NCBI GenBank assembly: GCA_030160035.1
Contig: BSNO01000004.1
Location: forward strand, 248,001-312,000
Source: Rhizobium albus
GTDB lineage: Bacteria > Pseudomonadota > Alphaproteobacteria > Rhizobiales > Rhizobiaceae
Direction: 5' to 3'
DNA: 64,000 bases
Shown: positions 56,990 through 64,000 of the stretch, in pieces
How positions within the stretch are numbered: the stretch's first letter is position 1
How the letters are laid out: every line of letters begins with the position of its first letter
Made by a program: the position numbers and the translations under genes
The notes under the pieces: generated by a model
Databases searched by the model: none
Seen by the model: the letters and a program-made list of their open reading frames with translations, nothing else
Told to the model about the DNA's origin: nothing

Positions 56990-59053
56990 CTACGGCGTCG
57001 ATGGCGCAGCCGTCCTGATCAGGGTGGCGGCGCGCCCGAACATGCGCCGCAGCAAGCTGGCGAGTGCCCGGCCGAGCGAGGCCACCGGCGCGACATTGAT
57101 CGGGGTTTTACTGAAGAGCCATCCGATCACCATGTGGCGGACTTCCGCCGCATCGTAGGTGACGGCGCCGCTGCGCTCGCAGGCGGCGACGATCTCCACA
57201 CGAATGGTATTGGCATCGGCGGCACGTTCCAGCACCCGCCCCGCCAGGATCAGCCCATCGAAGGGCGAAAACCACATCGTGTCCCCCACCGTCGATTTTT
57301 CAGAAAGAGCGCCCCGGTCGAGCTGAAGTTCAGCGTCGAAGGGCGATATGCTCGTGACACGGCCCATCTCGGTCATGCCGGGGATCGCAATCCTGGTCGT
57401 GCGGTTGAGCGGAAAGCGCACGTCCTCTGCAGCCGGGCGTGGCAGCTCGATGCAGACGAGCAGCGAGACGAACGCGTAGACCATCACGATCAGCCCCCAG
57501 GCGATCGAGAAGGCATCGAGATCGTTGTGGGTGTTAAGGATCGGCCCGCGCAGCATGCCGATGAAGGTCAAGACGATGATCGCGAAGAAGGTCAGCGCAA
57601 GCGGGTAGATCACCTGCACCTTGCTGCGGTCCTCACCCTTGGCCGTCACCTTGAACGGCCGGCCGAAAGGCCTGGCGATCGCATGGGCGATGGCGACCGT
57701 GATCGGCAGGGCAACCACCATCTGCGACACTTCGGTGAAGAGCGGCAGCGAGCGCCGCCCCGACACCCATGCATGGAAGATCCACATCCCGGCGACCGTC
57801 GGCAGCGCATACAGGAAGAACGCGGCCGGCTCCATCAGGATCGCGGGCAGCCCCATGAAATAATAGAGGATAGGGGCCGCGAGCAGCATCAGGATGAACG
57901 GCCGGCAGAACCAGAAGAGCAGGCCGTGGAAATAGTGCAGTCTGGCGGTGAAGCTGTAGCCCGTCCCGCGGAACGGCCCGTCCTTAAGAAGCGCCACCTG
58001 GATCGTGCCGAGACACCAGCGGCAGCGCTGCGTGATGTAGCCCGACAGGCTTTCGGCGGACAGGCCGACCGACAGGCGCTCGTTCAGCCACCGTGTCTTC
58101 AGCCCCTTCTGCAGCAGCCGGTAGGTGAGGTGGATATCCTCCGTCACAGTCTCATGCGGCATGCCGCCGATGAGATCGAGCGCGCTGCGCCGCACGACAC
58201 AGGACGTGCCGACGCAAAATGCAGCACCCCAGGCATCCTTCGAAGGCTGCATCACGTCGAAGAAGATGCGCTGGTCATCGACCCAAGCGTCCTTGGCGAG
58301 CAGGTTATGTTGCACCGGGTCGGCATTGTAATAGAACTGGGGTGTCTGAACGACGCCGATCGTCTCATCGGCGAACTGGCCGACGGTGCGTTTGAGAATG
58401 GGCGACTGCGGCGCGAAATCGGCATCGAGAATCAGCACGAAGGGCGCATTGGAGATCTCGGCCGATCGTGCCAGGCCATTGTTCAGATTGCCGCCCTTGG
58501 CGCCCTTGTTGTCGGCCCGCGTAATGTGGTGCACCCCGACCTTCGCGCAGAACGCACCGAGCCAGTCGCGATTGCCATCGTCGAGCACGTAGACGGTAAA
58601 GTTCGGGTAATCGATCGCTTTTGCCGCAAGGATCGTGCGTTCGAGGATCAGGAGATCTTCGTTGTAGGTGCAGATGAAGACGTCGACGCCCGGCACCGCT
58701 TCGCCACGCCCTGTGGCCTCTTCGAGCCTGCGCTGGCTCTCGTTCGCCTCGGCCGTCCGGTCGCTGCGCTTGAAGAAGAACACGATGGAGAGGATCGTGT
58801 AGAAAACGATGATCGTCTCGAAGGCGAGATAGATGCGCGGCCAGATCGCATAGGCGCTCCACTCGAACTGGGGCAGCGTGTCGGAGATGCGAAACAGCAG
58901 ATAATTGCCGATCATCACGATCACGATGCTGCCGAAGACGACGCGATCGAGCGTCTTGTTGCTGTCCAGCAGAAAGGCACAGGCGAGAACGAGCGCGGCC
59001 GCGATGAGGGAGAAGAGACCCGCGTCGCTGAGCGTTACGGTTTCGGGAGACAT
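56990..59053 (-). CDS. Cellulose-synthase-like membrane glycosyltransferase (GT2)
   Basis: 687-residue GT2 synthase closely following BcsA. Two or three N-terminal membrane segments precede the catalytic domain with VFICTYNED, YVLDDG (158-159), LILDADF (D210, D212), VQTPQFYYNADP, TED (304-306) and QRCRW (342-346). More membrane segments and the gating-loop-like PFKVTAKGED follow. The C-terminal part (about 570-670) resembles a PilZ domain, but the Arg pair is spaced RxxxxR rather than RxxxR and the second motif is not recognisable. Its start overlaps the glycosidase-like gene by 19 bases. No BcsB, BcsC or BcsZ gene is near. The product is probably a beta-glucan, type unknown. Confidence 0.9.
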   Translation of the reverse strand: MSPETVTLSDAGLFSLIAAALVLACAFLLDSNKTLDRVVFGSIVIVMIGNYLLFRISDTLPQFEWSAYAIWPRIYLAFETIIVFYTILSIVFFFKRSDRTAEANESQRRLEEATGRGEAVPGVDVFICTYNEDLLILERTILAAKAIDYPNFTVYVLDDGNRDWLGAFCAKVGVHHITRADNKGAKGGNLNNGLARSAEISNAPFVLILDADFAPQSPILKRTVGQFADETIGVVQTPQFYYNADPVQHNLLAKDAWVDDQRIFFDVMQPSKDAWGAAFCVGTSCVVRRSALDLIGGMPHETVTEDIHLTYRLLQKGLKTRWLNERLSVGLSAESLSGYITQRCRWCLGTIQVALLKDGPFRGTGYSFTARLHYFHGLLFWFCRPFILMLLAAPILYYFMGLPAILMEPAAFFLYALPTVAGMWIFHAWVSGRRSLPLFTEVSQMVVALPITVAIAHAIARPFGRPFKVTAKGEDRSKVQVIYPLALTFFAIIVLTFIGMLRGPILNTHNDLDAFSIAWGLIVMVYAFVSLLVCIELPRPAAEDVRFPLNRTTRIAIPGMTEMGRVTSISPFDAELQLDRGALSEKSTVGDTMWFSPFDGLILAGRVLERAADANTIRVEIVAACERSGAVTYDAAEVRHMVIGWLFSKTPINVAPVASLGRALASLLRRMFGRAATLIRTAAPSTP

Positions 59054-60417
59054 GCAGGAGGCTCCAGGGGTGTTGCGGCGCTCTCCCTGCGCCCGGTGAA
59101 GGGGTTCCAGTCGAGCGCGGCCAGCGCCGCCCACGCCGTCGCGCCGACATGCGGCAAGCGGTAATATTTGAAATCGCCCGGCTCCGACGCCGGCCCGACG
59201 CTCAAGCCCGTCGTCAGCTCCTCGTCCGCCGTGGCGTAGACGAGCCCGTCGGGTGCGAAGTTCTCCGCAATCGTGGCGAACAGCGGCTCGGCCTTCTGGG
59301 GAGCGCCGGTGAGCCGGTAGGTCAGCGCCGCCTGTGCGGTACCCTCCAGCCAGATGCCGTCGCGATCGTCGTTGAAGTCGAAACCCGACACAGTGCCTTC
59401 GCCGATGCCGTGGTTCTGTTCTGTCCAGGCCATGATCTCGTCGGCGCGGTCGACAAAGCGGTCAGTGCCGATCGGTGCCCAGAGCTGCGCGTCGAGGCCG
59501 GAGCTTGTCAGGTTCGGCGCGTCGCTGCCGGGCAGGGTACCGATATGAAGACTGCCCGTGTCCGGTCGCCACATGGCTTCCAGCAGCGCGTCCGCGCTTT
59601 CGGCCGCCTCCGCCCATTGAGCGCCGCCATCCAGATCCCCCAGCCAGCGATTGGCGGCATAGACGTCGATATTGTGCTCGGTCGACTTCCAGGTTTGCAA
59701 CTGTGGTGCAGGCTCATGGCCGAAAAAGCCACCGAAATAGCCTTCGCCCAGCGGATCGTGAGTCTGCGTGTTCACCCACGCCATGACGTCTACGGCCGCC
59801 TGACGAAAGACCGGCTCTCCCTCTTCGGCGAAGGCCGTCAGAAATGCGAGCGCACCCCAGGCGGTGCTGCCCGTCGCCGAGCCGACCTGATAGCCGTCTT
59901 CGATCCACTGGTTCGCGCCGGCATCCCAATATCCCGGCAGGAGGATGCTCTCTTCGGCTTGCGAGACCGGGCCGGAACGGTAGGCATTGCGCAGTCGTCC
60001 GTCGCTATAATGCCGATCGGTCGCCTGGGCGACGAGCAGTGCATCGACGACGCGGCGGGCCTTTTCAGCCTGGTCGCAGGCGTAAAGAGCCATCGCCGCA
60101 AGAGCATTATCGTAGGTGAATGCCGTGTTTTCGAGCGAGGGATGCAGCCGCGATCCCGCATTGGCCGGTTCGAAGCTGCGGTAGAAGAACGGTCCCTCAC
60201 CATCCGGCATCATCGCTTCGAGTGCAGCGCAGGCGGAGCATGCCACCTGCTCCCGCATCGACGAACCGGTATCGAGTGGCCCCTGGGCGCGAGCCGAATT
60301 GGTAGGAGGAGAAGAAGCGATCATCGCGCAGAGTACAAGTCCGGCGCCTGCCTGCGCGGCCCGCACAGCGGGCGAGTGCAGCCAGGATCGCGGCTGAAGT
60401 GGTGCCATCGGCGCCAT
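59035..60417 (-). CDS. Exported (alpha/alpha)6-barrel glycosidase-like protein
   Basis: 460-residue protein with an N-terminal export signal (AAQAGAGLVLCAMIASSPPT, ending near SARAQ). The body looks like a six-hairpin barrel, with repeated motifs AFTYDNALAAMALYACDQ, STEHNIDVYAANRWL, GIWLEGTAQAALTY and HVGATAWAALAALDWNPF. Acidic residues in TEHNID and LEGTAQ are candidate catalytic groups. I cannot name a GH family; such barrels trim or modify glucans. It lies between the membrane-fusion gene (11-base gap) and the synthase gene, so it probably acts on the new polymer in the periplasm. Confidence 0.75.
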   Translation of the reverse strand: MAPMAPLQPRSWLHSPAVRAAQAGAGLVLCAMIASSPPTNSARAQGPLDTGSSMREQVACSACAALEAMMPDGEGPFFYRSFEPANAGSRLHPSLENTAFTYDNALAAMALYACDQAEKARRVVDALLVAQATDRHYSDGRLRNAYRSGPVSQAEESILLPGYWDAGANQWIEDGYQVGSATGSTAWGALAFLTAFAEEGEPVFRQAAVDVMAWVNTQTHDPLGEGYFGGFFGHEPAPQLQTWKSTEHNIDVYAANRWLGDLDGGAQWAEAAESADALLEAMWRPDTGSLHIGTLPGSDAPNLTSSGLDAQLWAPIGTDRFVDRADEIMAWTEQNHGIGEGTVSGFDFNDDRDGIWLEGTAQAALTYRLTGAPQKAEPLFATIAENFAPDGLVYATADEELTTGLSVGPASEPGDFKYYRLPHVGATAWAALAALDWNPFTGRRESAATPLEPPACLPKP

Positions 60418-60428
60418 CGGTCATCGCC

Positions 60429-61826
60429 TCAGTAGGTGACGCGTGCAACGGTAGCGGTGGTGGCGTCCTGTGGGTCGTCGGATGCCTGCGCGGTGCGTAG
60501 AACGGTGTCGAGGCCGAGATAGGGACCGACAAGTGCCGCCACGTCCGTGGAGTAGCGCACCAGCTTTTCGATCATCGGCTCGCCGAGGGACACGACGACG
60601 TCCTCGCCGACATGGCAGCCGAAGAACTTGGACTGATCGGTCTCGACGAGACCGGCGCCCTCGCCGTCTTCGGCTTCGCTGTCGAGTTCGACGAGGACAT
60701 ACACCTCGTGCCCTTCCGCCTCCGGAAGCTCTTCGAAATAACGATCTTCACCGCCCTTGCCGAAATAGCGCACGATCTTGGAGACCCGGCCGTGGCGCTG
60801 CTGGCCGATGCTGCGGATGTTGACGAGTGACGGAGTGCCGATCTCGATATCGGCCACATCGCGGCTCGAATAGACGGCGGCGACGAAGGCTTCGTTGCAA
60901 TCGAGCGAACGAGCGATCGGCTGGCCCTGTGTCAGGAAGTCGCCATAGGCAGCCTCGACGCTGACCACCTGGCCGGATGCCTCGACCATCACTTCGGCGG
61001 CGCCAATGCCGCCGAGACGGTTCTGCTCGCCATCCAGCAACTGCGTCAGTTCAGCCAGCCGGCGCTGCATCTGATTGATTTCGGTTTCCGCTTCTTCCAC
61101 GTCCACGGCAAGCGTCTTGCGTTGCAGTTCCAGCGACAAGATGTTGGTCGCGCTCTGCCCGCCGGTGAAGATACCCTGCTCGAAGAGCGAGCGCAGCAGC
61201 TGCTGCCGCTTCAGCTCCCCCTGGGCGCCTTGCAACTCGAAATCGGCCGCCGCCTTTTGCTGCAGCAGCGGAGCCATGCTTTCGGGCTTGATGACGCCGC
61301 GGTCGAGCAGGGTCTGCTGGCGGTCGACGAGGGCCTGCTGCTCGTTCACCTTCGCCTGGAAATACTGCACGTTCGAGCTGGCGCTTTCGACGATGGAGGC
61401 AAGTTCTTCGAGCGCGCCGCGTTTGACGTCGGCGATCTGCACGTCGATCAGCGTCAGGCGGTCGCGGCGCTGATCCAGTGCTGCCAGTTCGTTGTTCAGC
61501 CGTTCCTCGATGTCGAGCTTTTCCAGCCGCAGGCCGACCACGGAGGTCTGGTCCTGGTTCGGGTTCGACATGACGGCGGCGACGAAGCCAGGCTGGACCG
61601 CAGCCCCGACTTCAAGCCTTATATCGTCGATGCGCCCGTAGATCGGCGACGTGATGAGATTGACGGGAGCGTTCACCACCGCCTTTTCGGAGACGATGAA
61701 GAACTGGTTGGGGATCATGGCGAACGCCATGGTCGAAACCAGCGCTCCAGCGAAGATGAAGCCGAAAGCACGCGCGACACCTAAAACGCGGTGGTCGGAC
61801 GTGGCTCCAATTTGAGGACTCGTCAT
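60429..61826 (-). CDS. HlyD-family membrane-fusion protein
   Basis: 465-residue periplasmic adaptor. One N-terminal membrane segment (about 18-40, VARAFGFIFAGALVSTMAFA) leads to a first beta half-motif (VVNAPVNLITSPIYGRIDDI). A long coiled coil follows (about 85-280), then the second half-motif (VMVEASGQVVSVEAAYGDFLTQGQPIA) and barrel domains. ATG 61826 has GGAG ten bases ahead. It is first in the operon with the glycosidase-like and synthase genes. In Sinorhizobium meliloti a membrane-fusion protein (BgsB) is paired with a cellulose-synthase-like protein for mixed-linkage glucan, a similar pairing. Confidence 0.88.
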   Translation of the reverse strand: MTSPQIGATSDHRVLGVARAFGFIFAGALVSTMAFAMIPNQFFIVSEKAVVNAPVNLITSPIYGRIDDIRLEVGAAVQPGFVAAVMSNPNQDQTSVVGLRLEKLDIEERLNNELAALDQRRDRLTLIDVQIADVKRGALEELASIVESASSNVQYFQAKVNEQQALVDRQQTLLDRGVIKPESMAPLLQQKAAADFELQGAQGELKRQQLLRSLFEQGIFTGGQSATNILSLELQRKTLAVDVEEAETEINQMQRRLAELTQLLDGEQNRLGGIGAAEVMVEASGQVVSVEAAYGDFLTQGQPIARSLDCNEAFVAAVYSSRDVADIEIGTPSLVNIRSIGQQRHGRVSKIVRYFGKGGEDRYFEELPEAEGHEVYVLVELDSEAEDGEGAGLVETDQSKFFGCHVGEDVVVSLGEPMIEKLVRYSTDVAALVGPYLGLDTVLRTAQASDDPQDATTATVARVTY

Positions 61827-62196
61827 ATCTTTCAATCTCCGTCTCGAATCATCCGAGGCCAATTGAAAGGCGTTTCCAAGCGGGACCTCTTGGCGGGTCT
61901 GAGCTGCAGCGCTCCGCTTCTCGCGAGCTATTAATCGTTTTTTAACTTGCGGTAAAGCGGACCAAGGTCTGACAATACAAACAATTCATGCAATCGCCGA
62001 TTGTTGCTATGTATCGACTATGTACTGGCAGGTTTAGAGTGGGTGCAATATGTGCGTTTTGTTGCAATAAAAGGCGTGCTTTGATGATTTATTGTGCGCA
62101 GAGGCGCAGCATGCCGCTTTTCGCTCGGACATAACGCAAGTAGCCCGGCCGATGGGTATCAACCGGGCTACGGATCACGTGCAAGCTGCTGCCGGT
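61827..62196. other. 370-base intergenic region: polysaccharide operon promoter and a hairpin
   Basis: No protein-coding gene seen. The middle (61920-62100) is AT-rich for this genome (TTAATCG, TTTTTTAACTTG, repeated ATTG/CAATA) and should hold the promoter of the leftward membrane-fusion gene. At 62140-62171 a hairpin with arms GTAGCCCGG / CCGGGCTAC lies after the PrpD-like stop; on the minus strand it is followed only by TTGCGTT, so it is at best a weak terminator. Confidence 0.6.
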
Positions 62197-63678
62197 CTAG
62201 CGCGTGGCGTTCCAATCGAGCAGGTCGAAGATCGCTCCGACATCCGTGCTCTTCTCCAGCGACCAGACAGTGTCAAAGACCTGCTGCATCCGTGCCTCGT
62301 CGATCAGGCCGTCGGCGCAGTCGCGGAACTTGCCTTCGAGCTCCGTGTCGGAGAGTGGATTGTGCGGGCTGCCCCGATAGTTCTCGTCTGCCCAACGCTC
62401 GATGATGCGGCCATCGGTCGTCGTGACTTCGATCTTCGAGCGGATGCGATCCCAGCCCATATCCTCGATGGATTGATCGAACTCGGTCTCGATGCGGGCC
62501 TGCATGTCCTGTGAAGCTGCCGATGACACGAACTCGTCGGTGAATTCCGCCTTGCCGGCACGACCGGCGAGAATGATCGCCGTCAAAAGAAACGCGAAGG
62601 AGAACTTTCCCTCGAGTTCCGTGCGCGCAATGCGAAAGCGGATCGGCCCGAGCACATTGCTACCGGCCTTGAGCTTCACGGACTGGACGTCTTTCGCCTC
62701 AAGCCCGTTTTCGCGCATCAGGAACAGAAGCGCGTCCATGCTCGGATGCGTCAGCACGCCCGATGGATACGGCTTGATCGAGACGCCGGGGTTTTCCATC
62801 GTGTGGGGCTTGCCAAACTTGTCGTTCACCAGCGCCGGTTCGCCGCCCGGTCCGGCAATTGCGAGATAGCCCCAGCGGCCATCGAGCGCTTCCGGATTGG
62901 CCGAAAAGCCGTGCCGCACGAGAAGAGCCGCTGTGATGCCGTTTTCGGCGGCGCGTCCGACATGCATCGGCTTGGTCATCGTGCCGAAGCCGGCGCGAAT
63001 TCCGGAAGCCATGGAAGCCGCGACGCCGAGCGTCTTCGCCACGTCTTCCTCGTTCATGCCGAGCATCTTGGCCGCCGCCGCAGCGGCCGCAAACGTTCCG
63101 ATCGTGCCGGATGTGTGGAAGCCGCGCATGTAGTGGTCCGGGTTGATCGCCTCGGCGATCTTGCATCCCACTTCGAAGCCGGCCGTGAACGATGTCAAAA
63201 GCGTCTTGCCGTCGACGGGCTTACCCGTTTCGCCGGCGACCAAATCGGCCACGGTCAATGCGGCGACCAGCGGCGGCATGGTCGGATGCATCAGCAGGCC
63301 ATAGGGCCGGCCCGGACCTTCGGCGAGCTGCGTGTCGTCCCAGTCCATCGCGTGGCCAGCCGTTGCGCTCCAGAGTGCGGCGAGGTGCGCTGGCACCTTG
63401 CGTGAAGCGTTGCCGATGAGCCGCGCCTGTGGCGTACCGTTGAGGCTGTCGATATAGGCGCCAAGCGGGGCCATGCCCGGCTGCTCGGAGCCGGCCAGCG
63501 CGACGGCGAGACCATCGAGGACGCAACGCCGCGCGATGCGCAGCGTCTCGTCGTTGAGATCCTCGAAGCGATGGTTGGCGACGAATGATGCAGCGGCTTT
63601 GGTCAGGCCGGCGAGATGCGCATGCGGATCGGCGCTCTGGGCAGCCTGCGTGTCAGGCTTGCGCGCGGGGGTGCTCAT
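62197..63678 (-). CDS. MmgE/PrpD family protein (second paralogue)
   Basis: 493-residue MmgE/PrpD protein, distinct from the copy at 52.4 kb. Marks include CVLDGLAVALAGSE, ATAGHAMDWDDTQLAEGPG (an HxxDxDD site), GFHTSGTIGTFAAAAAAAKMLGM and GVSIKPYPSGVLTHPSMDALL. It keeps the HAMDWDDT metal- or acid-binding motif that is altered in the other copy. It lies 52 bases downstream of an enolase-superfamily gene on the same strand, so the two probably act in one sugar-acid or hydroxy-acid pathway. Substrate unknown. Confidence 0.9.
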   Translation of the reverse strand: MSTPARKPDTQAAQSADPHAHLAGLTKAAASFVANHRFEDLNDETLRIARRCVLDGLAVALAGSEQPGMAPLGAYIDSLNGTPQARLIGNASRKVPAHLAALWSATAGHAMDWDDTQLAEGPGRPYGLLMHPTMPPLVAALTVADLVAGETGKPVDGKTLLTSFTAGFEVGCKIAEAINPDHYMRGFHTSGTIGTFAAAAAAAKMLGMNEEDVAKTLGVAASMASGIRAGFGTMTKPMHVGRAAENGITAALLVRHGFSANPEALDGRWGYLAIAGPGGEPALVNDKFGKPHTMENPGVSIKPYPSGVLTHPSMDALLFLMRENGLEAKDVQSVKLKAGSNVLGPIRFRIARTELEGKFSFAFLLTAIILAGRAGKAEFTDEFVSSAASQDMQARIETEFDQSIEDMGWDRIRSKIEVTTTDGRIIERWADENYRGSPHNPLSDTELEGKFRDCADGLIDEARMQQVFDTVWSLEKSTDVGAIFDLLDWNATR

Positions 63679-63730
63679 GGGGTTTCCTCCCTCATTTTGA
63701 AGTCTTGTGATGAGCGGGCAGGTCGCCCGC

Positions 63731-64000
63731 TCAGGTGTTGGTGGCGTCTCGCATCGCCTTGATCAGCGCCGAGTTCTGCTCGAAGCCGATGCCCGGCGCG
63801 TCCGGCAGGCCGACGCGGCCGTTCTCCACCTTGATGCCATCGGCAAAGCCGCAGAACGGCTTGAACACTTCCGGATAGCTTTCATTGCCGCCGAGCTTCA
63901 GGCCGGCTGCGATGTTCAGCGAGAGCTGGTGCCCGCCATGCGGCACGCAATTGCGGCTGGAGAAGCCTTCCTTGCCGATGGCCTCCAGCGTGCGCATGTA
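63731..64000 (-). CDS. Enolase-superfamily (mandelate racemase-like) protein, 5' part outside window
   Basis: C-terminal about 89 residues of a gene that continues past base 64000. RNCVPHGGHQLSLNIAAGLKLGG carries the catalytic-type His and the GG loop of mandelate racemase/muconate-lactonizing relatives, and the tail GRVGLPDAPGIGFEQN is the usual capping end of sugar-acid dehydratases. The metal-binding Asp/Glu residues lie outside the window, so subgroup and substrate cannot be fixed. It precedes the PrpD-like gene in one operon. Confidence 0.8.
   Translation of the reverse strand, partial: YMRTLEAIGKEGFSSRNCVPHGGHQLSLNIAAGLKLGGNESYPEVFKPFCGFADGIKVENGRVGLPDAPGIGFEQNSALIKAMRDATNT

Noticed and set aside
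56900-59164. Long open frame (754 codons) on the plus strand over the synthase gene.
   Set aside because: Antisense shadow of the cellulose-synthase-like gene, whose motifs are unmistakable on the minus strand.
62140-62171. Hairpin after the second PrpD-like gene as a rho-independent terminator.
   Set aside because: The stem is good but no T run follows on the relevant strand; kept only as a hairpin note.

Overview
The window looks like chromosome of an alphaproteobacterium of the order Hyphomicrobiales (Rhizobiales). The addA-trxA / folC-accD-trpA-trpB-trpF block, the tRNA-Ala / FYDLN-acid protein / aroA-cmk-rpsA block, the divergent AccD zinc-finger region, a class II AroA and rhizobial-type palindromic repeats all point that way. 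I cannot name the genus from the sequence alone. Base composition is GC-rich and most genes sit in tight, often overlapping operons.

Layout. (1) 1-12.3 kb, mostly core: the 3' part of addA, trxA, then on the minus strand folC, accD, trpA, trpB, trpF, followed by a zinc metallopeptidase, a DUF2852 membrane protein, an intracellular PHB depolymerase and a DUF2325 protein whose start is preceded by a perfect 23-bp palindrome. (2) 12.4-20.7 kb: tRNA-Leu(CAG) flanked by a decayed sugar-ABC ATPase, a TadG-like protein with 20 consecutive Asp codons, a LysR regulator, a pirin, a DUF5996-acetyltransferase fusion, and a dialkylglycine decarboxylase gene divergent from its LysR regulator. (3) 20.7-30.7 kb: a complete uronate locus. 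uxuA-uxuB-kdgK run left; a GntR regulator, an AGE-family epimerase, a TRAP transporter and uxaC run right. Together they import a hexuronate and convert it to 2-keto-3-deoxy-6-phosphogluconate. (4) 30.7-38.6 kb, stress functions: a GST, an AmpR-like/class A beta-lactamase pair, a TetR/Rid pair with two matching operators, arsJ with its GAPDH partner (arsenate detoxification), a PAP2 phosphatase and a TauE/SafE permease. (5) 38.6-44.7 kb: a NitT/TauT-type ABC importer with a fumarylacetoacetate-hydrolase family enzyme, and on the other strand a GntR regulator and an SDR. (6) 44.7-51.3 kb, core again: tRNA-Ala(GGC), the FYDLN-acid protein, aroA-cmk-rpsA, a deaminase and RNase D. (7) 51.4-57 kb: a LysR gene divergent from PrpD-like, acyl-CoA dehydrogenase-like, CaiB-type CoA-transferase and MaoC-like hydratase genes, resembling the Pseudomonas itaconate cluster without the lyase. 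(8) 57-62 kb: a three-gene operon of membrane-fusion protein, exported (alpha/alpha)6 glycosidase-like protein and cellulose-synthase-like glycosyltransferase, the best candidate in the window for a poorly described polysaccharide system. (9) 62-64 kb: a second PrpD-like gene and the 3' end of an enolase-superfamily gene cut by the window edge.

No CRISPR array, insertion sequence, phage gene or replication origin was recognised. Functions are read from remembered family motifs; no database search was possible.
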